In this document: one piece after another, positions 35,794-44,976 of the stretch
Numbering within the stretch: position 1 is the stretch's first letter
How the letters are laid out: the number at the start of each line of letters is the position of its first letter
Origin: Palsa-892 sp963751615
GTDB lineage: Bacteria; Pseudomonadota; Alphaproteobacteria; Rhizobiales; Xanthobacteraceae
Reading direction: 5' to 3'
Length of the DNA stretch: 64,000 bases
Assembly: GCA_963751615.1 (NCBI GenBank)
Contig: CAVVVG010000007.1
Span: forward strand, 186,001-250,000
Position numbers and translations under genes: made by a program
The notes under the pieces: generated by a model
What the model saw: only the letters and a program-made list of their open reading frames with translations
What the model was told of the DNA's origin: nothing
The model's database searches: none

Positions 35794-36219
35794 TTACATG
35801 CCTTGAGCCTTCATACGTTTGTTGCACTCACTCCAGTATTGTGGCCACTTTTGACCCGCAGGGATCTTGCCGGCGGCTTTGTTTTCGCGCCATTCCTTGC
35901 CGCAAGCACGCTCACGCTCAATCATGGCTTGACGACCAGGTTTTCCTGTTGGAGTTCCCGTCGTAACGGGCGCGGAAGTTGTGGTTTCTTTTTTGGTTTC
36001 CTTCTTTTTGGTTTCTTTTGAGGTATCTGCGGGCGCAGCTTTCGCGACACAACCCGCGATAAAGTCCTTTTTCTTCAGATCTTTCTTCTGATCTTTCGTC
36101 ATTGCACTCCACTGCTTACCACAGGCCTTAGCATCCTGCGCAGAAGCGGGCATGGAGAATGAAATAGTGAGCCCGATTACCGCCGCCGAGCAAGCTGTAA
36201 CGACAAAACGGATATGCAT
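35794..36219 (-). CDS. secreted two-repeat cysteine protein (PsiF-like)
   Basis: 141 residues. The signal peptide of about 28 residues ends MPASAQ, with likely cleavage after ASA. The mature protein has two similar modules, ACGKQWS...FIAGC and ACGKEWR...YWSEC. They are joined by a Lys/Glu/Thr-rich linker (KETKKKETKKETTT). The Cys pairs probably form a disulfide in each module in the periplasm. The modules resemble PsiF-type repeats. AAGGAGGT precedes the ATG at 36219 by eight bases, an unusually strong site, so high expression is likely. Function unknown. Confidence 0.7.
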   Translation of the reverse strand: MHIRFVVTACSAAVIGLTISFSMPASAQDAKACGKQWSAMTKDQKKDLKKKDFIAGCVAKAAPADTSKETKKKETKKETTTSAPVTTGTPTGKPGRQAMIERERACGKEWRENKAAGKIPAGQKWPQYWSECNKRMKAQGM

Positions 36220-36668
36220 CTTGCGACCTCCTTGATGGCGCATCCAAAGACGCTCGGCCGCAGCGCCGGCAGGCACCAGGTCTGAGCTCTTCTTCGATAA
36301 TTCGGCACTAGAAATTTAGGAATTACAAGATAGGAAAATAGCCACCGTATATATGTGAGTGAAAAAGTCGCAGGGTATATGGCTGTCCCAGTATTCCTCA
36401 AGAAGAGCAATGTGTTAGCTGCCTTGGGGTGGAGTGTAGAGAGATCTTCTATATTTGATAATTCGTTTCGTAGAACGCCTTGATAGTCTTCTGTTCCGAA
36501 TAACGTTTCTAGTTCTTTACTTTCATTGCCAGCTTCCGGATCTCCTATTCAGCGCCTTTCCGTTTAGGAAACCCGTAGGATCGACCAGTCTTTCTTTTGC
36601 TCCAGTCCATCGATTTGACCGCAGGACTAGAAAATCGCGATGCTTACTGAAAATGAAGGAACGCACGC
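36220..36668. other. intergenic space without supported genes
   Basis: About 450 AT-rich bases, the promoter side of the secreted-protein gene and the upstream side of the small membrane-protein gene. No supported coding frame or clear repeat seen. Confidence 0.45.
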
Positions 36669-36830
36669 ATGTCAGTACTAATCACGCTTTTCATGGCGGT
36701 GCTCTTTACCGCTCTCGTGCTCTATCTCGTGAATATATTGCAACTTGATCGTAAAATTAAACTGATCATGCAAGTCATAGCCATTATCATTTCAATTCTA
36801 TATCTGCTTCGCACTTTTCTGATTATCTGA
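36669..36830 (+). CDS. Thivi_2564-like small membrane protein
   Basis: A 53-residue frame starting MSVLITLFMAVLF. It consists of two hydrophobic helices joined by a short basic loop, NILQLDRKIKLIM, and ends LLRTFLII. Members of the Thivi_2564 family have the same plan: helix, 'mDgkIK.iln' hinge, helix, 'WLL..f'. AAGGAA precedes the ATG by about nine bases. Isolated gene in an AT-rich stretch. Function unknown; the call rests on the pattern only. Confidence 0.65.
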   Translation: MSVLITLFMAVLFTALVLYLVNILQLDRKIKLIMQVIAIIISILYLLRTFLII

Positions 36831-37214
36831 TCGCAGAAATTATTGGTGCGGCAAGACTGGTCGCGCACTTTAATGTCTTCACCGTAACCACGAGATCGTT
36901 GTCCAGTTTAATATTGAGCTTGATGCCGTTACGGTCGATAACTTTCTTATTCCGTCTCTCAATATCATCGATAGCGCCGCATATATACGCACCATTTCTT
37001 GTGCAAGCGCCATACAAAGAACAACATAATCTAGAAAAGCGATGCTCGCGAAACTGGGCAACCGTCCTATTGCGTTATTCTTTTTTTGCATCATGCTCTT
37101 CCCGTAATTTGGCCTAACCGAATAATTGAACAATAACAAATTTAGGCTCTATTCTGAGAGATAAATGAGTAAAGGAATTGATCGAAATTGAATTAGTTAG
37201 TCGCGAGGGCACCC
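36831..37214. other. intergenic space, AT-rich
   Basis: About 380 bases. Two overlapping minus-strand frames occur (36823-37139) but neither shows a family feature or a convincing ribosome site. I see no structured RNA or repeat. Confidence 0.4.
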
Positions 37215-37820
37215 ATGGCTACTACATCAATCCTCTATCATGATGGCAATCGGCAACTACAGGATGAATATAAAAGCCGAAAGATTGCTGACCGCCTGGA
37301 AGAAAAACTTACACGAACCGCGTTCACGGAAAATGACAAGATCTTCATTGAGAGCGTACGCTTTTTTTTCCTTGCCACCGCTGATGCGGAAGGTCGTCCG
37401 GACTCTTCCTTCAAAGGCGGCGCACAAGGATTTGTGCGCGTCGTAGGTCCATCGGAACTAGTATTTCCCGACTTCGATGGTAACGGAATGTTCAAAAGCC
37501 TCGGTAATATTGCTGTGAATCCAAATATCGGTCTTCTATTTATCGATTTCGAAAAACCCCGTCGTCTGCGCGTGAATGGCACTGCGATCGAGCGGCGAAA
37601 TGATCCGCTTTTGGGCTGCTGCGTGGGTGCGCAGATGATCATTCACATTACAGCGAAGGCTATTTTTCCAAATTGCCCGCGTTACATTCCTTCAATGCAG
37701 CTCGCGGAAGAATCGATGTATGTACCCGTCGCAGGCCGCGATTTCCCGGAACCCGCATGGAAGGAAATTCCCGATTTCAAGGATGTGATTCATCCGCGCC
37801 AGCCCACTTATAAAGGTTGA
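37215..37820 (+). CDS. pyridoxamine 5'-phosphate oxidase-fold protein
   Basis: 201-residue flavin-binding split-barrel protein. The characteristic strand pattern is FFFLATADAEGRPDSSFKGG near residue 55, followed by LVFPDFDGNGMFKSLGNIAVNPNIGLLF and the RLRVNGTA segment. These belong to the general PNPOx-like family, which binds FMN, F420 or haem. It lacks the features of true PdxH, so the substrate is unknown. Stands alone between AT-rich spacers. Confidence 0.82.
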   Translation: MATTSILYHDGNRQLQDEYKSRKIADRLEEKLTRTAFTENDKIFIESVRFFFLATADAEGRPDSSFKGGAQGFVRVVGPSELVFPDFDGNGMFKSLGNIAVNPNIGLLFIDFEKPRRLRVNGTAIERRNDPLLGCCVGAQMIIHITAKAIFPNCPRYIPSMQLAEESMYVPVAGRDFPEPAWKEIPDFKDVIHPRQPTYKG

Positions 37821-37877
37821 GCTTTTGCGTCGGAACTTTTCTCGTTCGCACGCAGCCGCCGCACTGCGCTGTAAAAA

Positions 37878-38093
37878 TCAGTTCGGACTTTTTTGCTTTG
37901 AAGTTTTTCTGACTGTCGCGTCCTCATTCGCCATGCATTTCGTAATAAATGCCTTACGGGCGGCACCCGAGAGCTTCTGATCTTCGGCACCAAATTCGCA
38001 GGTCTTTAGCTTTTCCTGCTTCGTGACCGAAAAAGCCGGCGCGCTCGGAAGCATTCCGACAAATAGAGCAATGACGAAAGCGCGCTTCAACAT
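37878..38093 (-). CDS. PsiF-repeat secreted protein
   Basis: 71 residues: a signal peptide (MLKRAFVIALFVGMLPSAPAFS) followed by one PsiF-type module. The pattern is KTCEFGAEDQKLSGAARKAFITKCM; PsiF repeats read 'mktCn..A..k.LkGdeRkaFMs.CL'. The two Cys probably form a disulfide in the periplasm. The E. coli prototype is induced by phosphate starvation, but its function is unknown. GGAGATAAGTC precedes the ATG. Confidence 0.8.
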   Translation of the reverse strand: MLKRAFVIALFVGMLPSAPAFSVTKQEKLKTCEFGAEDQKLSGAARKAFITKCMANEDATVRKTSKQKSPN

Positions 38094-38380
38094 GACTTAT
38101 CTCCACTATGGTCCAGAAACTAGATTATGCCGAGTTTTTATCGATCCCGCTGCCAAATGCAATTCCTTGATCACCTTAAATTTGCGGCCTATTTCGCAAT
38201 TCCAGGCGCAAATCGAGCGGGCCTTTTCTGCATCTTATACCGCTATACAGTGCGGTTCTTGTTAGCTTCTTCTTCGGCGAGAAATTGATGGCCTATCACA
38301 TTTACGGCTTTGCGCTCATCTTTGGTGGGATTTGGTGCACGTCCTACCGACCAAGCACGTCGTTTGGGGGATAGCCGTTT

Positions 38381-39148
38381 ATGCAGGAAACCCAAATTTC
38401 CCTTCTGTATTTATGCGCTTTCCTTCTAACTTTAACTGGCGCCTTAGCTTTCGGAAACAATGCTCCATGCCGCTTAAACTCATATCAAGCGAAAGGATTC
38501 GCTGTCTGTGAATTTGATCTTCGGCGTTACACGCTAAAACTCTTCTGGAAACAGCTGGATGGACAGCCATATGGCTCCCTTCGAAATATTCCGCGCTATG
38601 CAGCGTCAAAAGATGAAGCGCTGGTATTTGCCACTAATGCCGGAATGTATCGTCCCGATCGCTCTCCTGTCGGTCTTTATATTGAAAATGGCCAGCAGCA
38701 ATCGAAAGTGGAAGCCGCGCGAGGAGTGGGAAATTTTTATCTAAAGCCGAATGGAATATTTTATGTGAACGGAGATAAGGCTGGCATTCTTGAAACCGGC
38801 CACTTCTTACGCGAACACCCGTATGTGGATATTGCCACTCAGTCCGGACCGATGCTCGTGATTGACGGCCGAATTCATCCTAAATTCTCGGTTGGTAGCA
38901 CGTCGAAAAAAATTCGAAATGGTGTAGGAATTATAGACAGTAGAACAATTGTTTTTGTAATTTCCAATGATCCCGTTTCTTTCACCGAATTCGCGAAATT
39001 CTTTCGGGATTGGTTGCGCTGCTCGAATGCCCTCTATCTCGATGGAAGCATTTCGAGCATATTCGCGCCTTCGTTGAAACGCTCCGATGAGCTCTGGCCT
39101 CTTGGGCCTATCATCGGCGTGTATAAGCGTAATAAAATGCGAGAATAG
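38381..39148 (+). CDS. phosphodiester glycosidase (NAGPA-domain) family protein
   Basis: 255 residues: a signal peptide or N-terminal anchor (about residues 6-23) and one catalytic domain of the family named after the uncovering enzyme, alpha-GlcNAc phosphodiester glycosidase. Typical segments are ATNAGMY near 80, FYLKPNGIFYVNG, QSGPMLVIDG near 160, and the carboxylate-bearing LYLDGSISS near 225. The substrate in bacteria is probably a glycosylated phosphodiester of the envelope or environment. A 28-codon frame with one hydrophobic stretch ends six bases before its ATG. Confidence 0.85.
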   Translation: MQETQISLLYLCAFLLTLTGALAFGNNAPCRLNSYQAKGFAVCEFDLRRYTLKLFWKQLDGQPYGSLRNIPRYAASKDEALVFATNAGMYRPDRSPVGLYIENGQQQSKVEAARGVGNFYLKPNGIFYVNGDKAGILETGHFLREHPYVDIATQSGPMLVIDGRIHPKFSVGSTSKKIRNGVGIIDSRTIVFVISNDPVSFTEFAKFFRDWLRCSNALYLDGSISSIFAPSLKRSDELWPLGPIIGVYKRNKMRE

Positions 39149-39212
39149 TGATTCATGCAAGATTTGATGTCGATGTGAGTTGGCTTTTTGTGGTTTCCTC
39201 AAGGATCAAGCC

Positions 39213-40403
39213 ATGGCATCCATTCTCGAAAAAGATTCCCTAAACGCCTTTTGTCGCCATACACATGTGGAAGTAGCCGGCACCAAAAACGGTCCACTTG
39301 CAGGTCTCACTTTCGGAGTGAAAGACATTTATGACATAGCCGGCGTTAAGACGGGGTTCGGAAATCCCGACTGGCTCGCAACCCATCCTGTTGCCGATAA
39401 AACGGCGCCAATCGTAAAGCTTCTCTTGGAAGCAGGCGCAAGCATCGTGGGCAAAACTCACACTGAAGAAATGGCGTTTAGCATCAACGGGATCAATGTG
39501 CACTACGGCAAGCCGATCAACGTCAATGCACCTGGAAGAGTAAGTGGTGGATCTTCCAGCGGATCCGCATCTGCCGTCGCTGGGAAACTCTGCGATTTTG
39601 CGCTTGGTAGCGATACCGGCGGATCGGTACGCCTTCCAGCGAGTTATTGTGGCCTCTATGGGATTCGGCCCACACACGGACTGATTTCTCTCGAGGGAGT
39701 TCGAGCACTTGCCCGAAGTTACGACACCGTAGGATGGTTCGCGCGCGACACGGAAACATTCGCAGCCGTGGCCAAGGTGTTACGAATCGACTCCGATTTT
39801 TCAAATCCCGCGCAGATACTGGTCGCAGAAGACGCATTCGCCCTTCTCGAACCGGCGGCAAAACAAGCTTTACAGCCAGCTTTAGCGCGGATCACAAAAG
39901 TTCTCGGTGCTCCTCAATCTGTCGCTGTATCAAAGGAAGGTCTTCGGAATTGGTATGAAATATTCCGCGTAATTCAATTCGCCGAGATCTGGCAAGAACA
40001 CGGAGAATGGATCACGCGGACTCATCCGAAGTTCGGGCCGGGAATCAAAGAAAGATTAGAACTGACAGCAAAAATCGATCCTAAAGAGGTCCAAAAAGCA
40101 ACATTGCTGCGTGAAGATATTACGAAAAGAATGCAATCGCTGCTCGCTGATCGAGTCATACTTGTGCTTCCCACGGTTCCAGGTATTGCGCCGCTATTCG
40201 ATACCCCTGTTGCCGAACTTGAAGAATTTCGCGGTCGTGCGATGAGTTTGTTGTGTATTTCGGGTCTCGCGAGACTCCCACAGATTACTCTTCCGCTCGC
40301 AAAGCTCGATGGTTGTCCAATGGGAATTTCATTAATTGGGGCACAAGGCATGGATGAAATGTTGATCGGCTCCGCAACACGCATCGCGGCAAGTCCATCG
40401 TGA
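39213..40403 (+). CDS. amidase-signature family hydrolase
   Basis: Hydrolyses a carboxamide or related C-N bond using a Ser-cisSer-Lys triad. The lysine is in FGVKDIYD, the Gly/Ser-rich signature is GGSSSGSASAVA, and the nucleophile is in GSDTGGSVRLPA. At 396 residues it is shorter than many family members, the C-terminal part being compact. The frame is open from 39180; AAGGATC before the ATG at 39213 decides the start. Its TGA overlaps the GTG of the next gene, a ureido hydrolase, and a Liv-type importer follows. The substrate is therefore probably an imported amide or ureido compound. AtzE/AtzF-like roles are conceivable but not shown. Confidence 0.88.
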   Translation: MASILEKDSLNAFCRHTHVEVAGTKNGPLAGLTFGVKDIYDIAGVKTGFGNPDWLATHPVADKTAPIVKLLLEAGASIVGKTHTEEMAFSINGINVHYGKPINVNAPGRVSGGSSSGSASAVAGKLCDFALGSDTGGSVRLPASYCGLYGIRPTHGLISLEGVRALARSYDTVGWFARDTETFAAVAKVLRIDSDFSNPAQILVAEDAFALLEPAAKQALQPALARITKVLGAPQSVAVSKEGLRNWYEIFRVIQFAEIWQEHGEWITRTHPKFGPGIKERLELTAKIDPKEVQKATLLREDITKRMQSLLADRVILVLPTVPGIAPLFDTPVAELEEFRGRAMSLLCISGLARLPQITLPLAKLDGCPMGISLIGAQGMDEMLIGSATRIAASPS

Positions 40404-41662
40404 AGAAAAATCTGCGGATCGATCCTGAGAGGCTTTGGGGCAATCTCATGGAAACAGCCGCCATCGGCGGAACACCAAAGGGTGGCATTTGCCGCCTCAC
40501 CTTAACTGATCTGGACCGTCGGGTGCGCGACTGGTTTAAAGCGCGCGTCCAAGAACTAGGTTGCGTCGTCACGGTCGACGATATGGGGGCAATGTTTGCG
40601 CGAAGAGCAGGACAAAGAAATAATATTCCGCCGATCGCGATGGGCAGTCATCTCGATACACAACCCACCGGTGGAAAATTCGATGGAGCGCTTGGCGTGC
40701 TCGCCGCGCTTGAAGCCCTTCAGACGCTTCACGAGGCTGGTTACGAGACTTTCGCGCCAATCGAAGTGATCAACTGGACAAATGAAGAAGGAGCACGCTT
40801 TGCGCCGGCAATGGTTTCATCGGGCGTATTCGCTGGCGCGTTCGATCATGACTGGGCGTCATCCCGTACGGATAACGCAGGCATTACGTTTGCCCAAGCA
40901 CTACGTGACATCGGATACCGCGGGTCTGAAAAGTGCGGCGTGCATCCGCTCTCTGCGTTTTTCGAACTGCATATCGAACAGGGACCCCTGCTCGAGGCAG
41001 AAGACAAGGACATTGGTGTGGTCATCGGAGTGCAAGGCATCCGCTGGTTCGAGGTCACGATCACTGGCCGCGATGCACATTCGGGCACGACGCCGATGAA
41101 TCGGCGCAAGAACGCTTTGCTTGCGGCTTCTCGCGTTGTCGAACAAGTTGAACAGATCGCGCATAGACACGCTCCGCTTGCAGTCGGAACCGTCGGCTTC
41201 CTGCAAGTGAAACCTAATTCTCCCAACGTTGTGCCGGGCGAGGTCTTTTTTACGGTCGATCTCCGCCATCCCGATGCAAATATTCTGGAAGTCTTGGACG
41301 ACGAATTTCGATCATCTGTCGATGACATATGTCGGCTTGAGGGGCTGCAAGTTGCAATTTTGAAAATCCTAGATCAACCACCCGTTCACTTCGACGCGCA
41401 ATGTATTGCGTGCGTGCGGGAAGGCACGAAAATCTTAGGACTATCCTCACGTGATATCGTATCCGGTGCAGGTCACGATGCAGCGTATGTTTCGCGTGTG
41501 GCACCGGCCGCAATGATTTTTGTTCCCTGCCGTGATGGCATCAGCCATAACGAAGTCGAATTCACTTCGAAAGAGCAATGCGCTGCGGGGGCGCATGTAC
41601 TGTTAGAAGCAGTACTAAATTACGATAGAAAGCTTGCTGAGCGCCATAGTGAAAAGCGATGA
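40400..41662 (+). CDS. M20 family N-carbamoyl-amino-acid/ureido hydrolase
   Basis: Binuclear-metal hydrolase of the hydantoinase/carbamoylase branch, related to N-carbamoyl-L-amino-acid hydrolase, beta-ureidopropionase and allantoate amidohydrolase. Metal ligands are visible in GSHLDTQPTGGKFDG, TNEEGARF, HIEQGPLLE and GAGHDAAYV. A dimerisation domain with IRWFEVTITGRDAHSGTTPM sits between. Starts at GTG 40400 in a four-base overlap with the amidase, so the two are coupled. 420 residues is standard. Which ureido substrate it takes cannot be read from sequence. Confidence 0.92.
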   Translation: MKKNLRIDPERLWGNLMETAAIGGTPKGGICRLTLTDLDRRVRDWFKARVQELGCVVTVDDMGAMFARRAGQRNNIPPIAMGSHLDTQPTGGKFDGALGVLAALEALQTLHEAGYETFAPIEVINWTNEEGARFAPAMVSSGVFAGAFDHDWASSRTDNAGITFAQALRDIGYRGSEKCGVHPLSAFFELHIEQGPLLEAEDKDIGVVIGVQGIRWFEVTITGRDAHSGTTPMNRRKNALLAASRVVEQVEQIAHRHAPLAVGTVGFLQVKPNSPNVVPGEVFFTVDLRHPDANILEVLDDEFRSSVDDICRLEGLQVAILKILDQPPVHFDAQCIACVREGTKILGLSSRDIVSGAGHDAAYVSRVAPAAMIFVPCRDGISHNEVEFTSKEQCAAGAHVLLEAVLNYDRKLAERHSEKR

Positions 41663-41813
41663 ATTCTGCCTGATAAATTGGAAAGAACTCGAAAATTTCG
41701 TTTGCGGTGCAAGGTGGATTTGCTCTCGACCAGGAATACCTGCTCCGGTAACGTTTGGATGCGGGCCGGTGCCGGAACCGCCAATAGAACGCCACTCGGG
41801 AGGAGAGACGCTC

Positions 41814-43031
41814 ATGTATTCTCGTCGTGCAGGACTGCTGGTGATCGCCGCAGGAATGTTTGTTTTCGTGAACGCTACGTATGCGGCTGATCCGATCAAG
41901 GTCGGTGTTACCGTTGCCCAATCGCCCCCCGGTTCCGTCTCGCAAGGCACCCAGGTGAAAGACGGCGTTGAGGTCGCGGCTAAAATCATCAACGATGCAG
42001 GCGGCATTTTAGGCCGCAAAATTGAACTGATTGTTGAAGATACACAGGGCGTTCCTGAGAAGGCGCGCGCTGCTGTCGAAAAACTAATTACTCGCGATCA
42101 AGTTGTGGCCGTAGTCGGCGAACACCAGAGCTCCGGCACGCTTGCCGCCATGGAAGTCGCCCATCGCTACCATATTCCGTACGTCAATACGAACGGTTGG
42201 TCCGACGTGATCCGAGAAAAGGGCTACGTGGAAGTTTTTAATCCTGGAAATTACAACAGCCGCGTTGCGATTGCGATGGCAAATACAATCAAAGCGATCG
42301 GTGCCAAACGCGTTGTGGCCTTTTGCGAAAATACCGATTATGGCGTTGGGCTTGCAAAACTTCTCGGCGCACAGATCGCCGAACTAGCACCGGGGATCGC
42401 GTACAAATATGAAACGCTCGATCGTGCGGGCAAGGATTATCTTCCGGCGCTGCTTCCGCTCAAGGTAGATCCTCCGGATGTGGTGGTCGAAATTCTCCTG
42501 CCGCCCGCCGCTTACATTTTGCTCAACCAGTTGAATGAGCAGGGCATCGCACCCACAGCGAAGACCTGGCTGTATGACGCTTCCGGAATCGCGGACTATC
42601 CAGACTTCTGGCAGAACGTTAGCGACGCCGCCAAAAATATGCTTGTGTTTGGTCTCTACCATCCGAAAATGGCAATGCCTGACCTCGGCAAGAAGGTCGC
42701 CACCGAATATACTGCAAAGACCACATTCCAACCGAACCGCTTGCTGTTTCAAGCGGCTGACAGTTTGTTTATTGTTGCCGAAGCTATCAAAGCAGCCGGA
42801 TCCACCGAGCCGGACGCTATGATCAAGGCGCTGGAGGGACTTAAGTGGACCGGCACGCGCGGGGAAGTCTCATTTTCTACGGAAAAGTCGGGGTACAAAT
42901 ATCACCAGTGGATCGATATCCCTTATGTGACTTTCCAGATCACCGCGGTAAAGCAAGTGATCGGCGATACGAAACTCGTCCAGGATCCGGGCAAGCCACT
43001 TGACACTTCGCGCCTCGAGAAAACGAAGTAA
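41814..43031 (+). CDS. Liv-type ABC transporter substrate-binding protein
   Basis: Periplasmic binding protein of type I fold, 405 residues. The signal peptide MYSRRAGLLVIAAGMFVFVN... is cleaved about residue 25 after TYA. The mature domain has VGVTVAQSPPGSVSQG, AAKIINDAGGILGRKIELI and VVAVVGEHQSSGTLAAMEVA, typical for amino-acid, amide and urea receptors. An open extension to 41634 is rejected: GGGAGGAGAG precedes the ATG at 41814 and the signal peptide begins there. The ligand is probably the substrate of the two upstream hydrolases. Confidence 0.92.
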   Translation: MYSRRAGLLVIAAGMFVFVNATYAADPIKVGVTVAQSPPGSVSQGTQVKDGVEVAAKIINDAGGILGRKIELIVEDTQGVPEKARAAVEKLITRDQVVAVVGEHQSSGTLAAMEVAHRYHIPYVNTNGWSDVIREKGYVEVFNPGNYNSRVAIAMANTIKAIGAKRVVAFCENTDYGVGLAKLLGAQIAELAPGIAYKYETLDRAGKDYLPALLPLKVDPPDVVVEILLPPAAYILLNQLNEQGIAPTAKTWLYDASGIADYPDFWQNVSDAAKNMLVFGLYHPKMAMPDLGKKVATEYTAKTTFQPNRLLFQAADSLFIVAEAIKAAGSTEPDAMIKALEGLKWTGTRGEVSFSTEKSGYKYHQWIDIPYVTFQITAVKQVIGDTKLVQDPGKPLDTSRLEKTK

Positions 43032-43056
43032 GGCGTTAAGCGAAATGAATCGAAGC

Positions 43057-43081
43057 GGGGGATGCGGCAACGCATCTCCCC
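43057..43081 (+). promoter_or_regulatory. intercistronic hairpin between binding protein and permease genes
   Basis: A G-run plus GATGCG pairs with CGCATC plus CCCC around the loop GCAA, about ten pairs with one bulged base. Hairpins in this position often stabilise the upstream mRNA or partly attenuate transcription, giving more binding protein than membrane components. Here the pyrimidine-rich bases that follow contain no long T run. Confidence 0.5.
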
Positions 43082-43105
43082 TTCTCCTTTAAATTCTATC
43101 ATTTC

Positions 43106-43996
43106 ATGCTCACACTCGACCTCCTGATCAATGGCCTCGTCATTGGCGTTTTTTACGCGCTGATGGCGATTGGTCTGTCATTGATTTTTGGCATTTTGAA
43201 AGTAGTGAATTTCGCGCACGGCGAATTCTACATGGTAGGCGCCTACGCCTACACACTGACCGCGCTTATGCTCGGTATTTCCCCTTGGCTTTCCTTGCCT
43301 TTTGCTTTTTTCGTAGGGTTGGTTGTCGGTCTTATTGTCGAGCGATTGCTGATGCGGCCTCTCTACAGCGGTTACACGTCATGGGGACTCATGCGGGACG
43401 AGTATGCCGTTATCGTTACATTCGGACTTTCGCTATTCCTAATTAATCTCGTCGATAAAATTGTTGGCCCTTATGCCTTCAAAGGGCCAGCGCTTGTCGA
43501 CATATCCCGCATCGCGCTCGGGCCGATTTTGATCAGCGGGCATCGATTGATCGCCGCAGTAGTCGCGGTCGGTATAATTGTCGTTGTTGCACTCGTAATC
43601 CGCTTTTCGTTTTGGGGGCGACAAATTCAGGCCGTCGCACAAAATCGGTTGGGCGCATCACTCGCTGGCATCGATACGGCGAAGGCAAGCGCCATTGTCT
43701 TTGCACTGGCGGGCGGACTGGCTGCCGTTTCGGGCGCGCTCCTCGCCAATATTTTCAATCCTACGCCTGATGTTGGCGTTTTTCCCGCTATCAAATCCTA
43801 CGTGATCGTGGTGCTCGGCGGCATGGGCTCAGTACCGGGCAGCATTATTGCGAGCATCATTCTGGGTGTGCTGGAAAGTTTCGGCGGAGTGTACATCTCC
43901 TATCAGTATCGCGATACGTTCGGTCTTTTCATTCTGATTCTCTTCCTGCTGTTCAGACCACAAGGTTTGTTTGGCGAAAAAGCGCGTGAAGTGTAA
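43106..43996 (+). CDS. livH: branched-chain amino-acid-type ABC permease LivH
   Basis: Inner-membrane permease of 296 residues with about eight helices. Family signatures are MLTLDLLINGLVIGVFYALMAIGLSLIFGI at the start (given here only as its position, residues 1-30) and the VNFAHGEFYMVGAY segment. The cytoplasmic GASLAGIDTAKASAI loop contacts the ATPases. Its TAA overlaps the ATG of livM by one base. With LivM it forms the heterodimeric channel. Confidence 0.93.
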   Translation: MLTLDLLINGLVIGVFYALMAIGLSLIFGILKVVNFAHGEFYMVGAYAYTLTALMLGISPWLSLPFAFFVGLVVGLIVERLLMRPLYSGYTSWGLMRDEYAVIVTFGLSLFLINLVDKIVGPYAFKGPALVDISRIALGPILISGHRLIAAVVAVGIIVVVALVIRFSFWGRQIQAVAQNRLGASLAGIDTAKASAIVFALAGGLAAVSGALLANIFNPTPDVGVFPAIKSYVIVVLGGMGSVPGSIIASIILGVLESFGGVYISYQYRDTFGLFILILFLLFRPQGLFGEKAREV

Positions 43997-44973
43997 TGGT
44001 CGCGAACAATTCAAGCACTTCTGTGCGGCAACGCGGCGAGTTTTTTGTTTCGCTTGGCATTCTGGCTTCCATTGCCGTTTTGCCCATGATGGTGACCAAC
44101 GCCTATTGGCAGGGCGTTATCATCGTCTCGATGTATTTCGCAATGCTAGCCGCAGCTTGGAATTTGCTTGCCGGGTATACGGGTCAATTTTCTCTTGCAC
44201 CTGCGACCTTCGGAATGATCGGGGCATATGTCACCGGGCTTTTATCATATTATTACCAGGCGACCGCCATCGTCGGCATTCCGGCGGCAATCATTGTGAC
44301 TGGCGTGATCGGCCTTTCTCTCGGTCGCATCGTTATGCGATTGCGCGGACCCTATCTCGCGCTCACGACGCTTTCGTTCGCCGAGATCATGCGGCTCGTC
44401 ATCAGCAACTCTATCGACATCACGCGTGGCGATTTGGGTCTGAACGTTCCCGGAATATTCCAGGGCCGCCTTGCCTATTATTACATGATGCTCGCAGTTC
44501 TGGTCGGGATCCAAGTCGGACTTTATTTCTTGCTCCGTTCCCGTGGCGGACTTTATCTACGCGCAATCCGCGACGATGAGATCGCCGCCGCGAGCCGGGG
44601 TGTAAGAATCGTCTGGTGGAAGACCTACGCGTTTACATTGAGTGCTGCGATCAGTGGGCTTGCTGGCGCTCTTTATGGGCATTTCGCACAATTTGTCAGC
44701 CCTGAACTCGGCCTTCTGTCCCAGAGTGGAATCATTATCAGCATGGTCGTAATTGGCGGGTTGGGAACATTAGTAGGGCCAATCGGAGGCGCTTTCCTCG
44801 TCTATGTGACCTCCGAATTCCTACGCGATTTCGGTGGCTACCAGCTCGTCGTCTTTGCGTTTCTCGTCATCATTTTTGGTCGTTTCTTTCGTGAGGGTCT
44901 GTGGGGTCTTTTGCGGGCTGCATTTGGCGCGAGGCGGTCACCGCCGTCCGTTGTTCAGGCTATTCCGGAGTGA
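43996..44973 (+). CDS. livM: branched-chain amino-acid-type ABC permease LivM
   Basis: Second permease subunit, 325 residues with about nine helices. Family features include AAWNLLAGYTGQFSLAPATFG, LRGPYLALTTLSFAEIMR and the coupling loop LRAIRDDEIAAASRGV. The C-terminus is a short Arg/Pro tail. Follows livH with a one-base overlap and is three bases before livG. Confidence 0.93.
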   Translation: MVANNSSTSVRQRGEFFVSLGILASIAVLPMMVTNAYWQGVIIVSMYFAMLAAAWNLLAGYTGQFSLAPATFGMIGAYVTGLLSYYYQATAIVGIPAAIIVTGVIGLSLGRIVMRLRGPYLALTTLSFAEIMRLVISNSIDITRGDLGLNVPGIFQGRLAYYYMMLAVLVGIQVGLYFLLRSRGGLYLRAIRDDEIAAASRGVRIVWWKTYAFTLSAAISGLAGALYGHFAQFVSPELGLLSQSGIIISMVVIGGLGTLVGPIGGAFLVYVTSEFLRDFGGYQLVVFAFLVIIFGRFFREGLWGLLRAAFGARRSPPSVVQAIPE

Positions 44974-44976
44974 CAG

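Noticed and set aside
36823..37139. Two overlapping minus-strand reading frames that together might be a frameshifted gene.
   Set aside because: Joining the frames gives no recognisable protein. Neither has a signal peptide or ribosome site.
38288..38374. A 28-codon frame with one hydrophobic stretch ending six bases before the phosphodiester glycosidase gene.
   Set aside because: Too short to support without conservation data; it may be chance.
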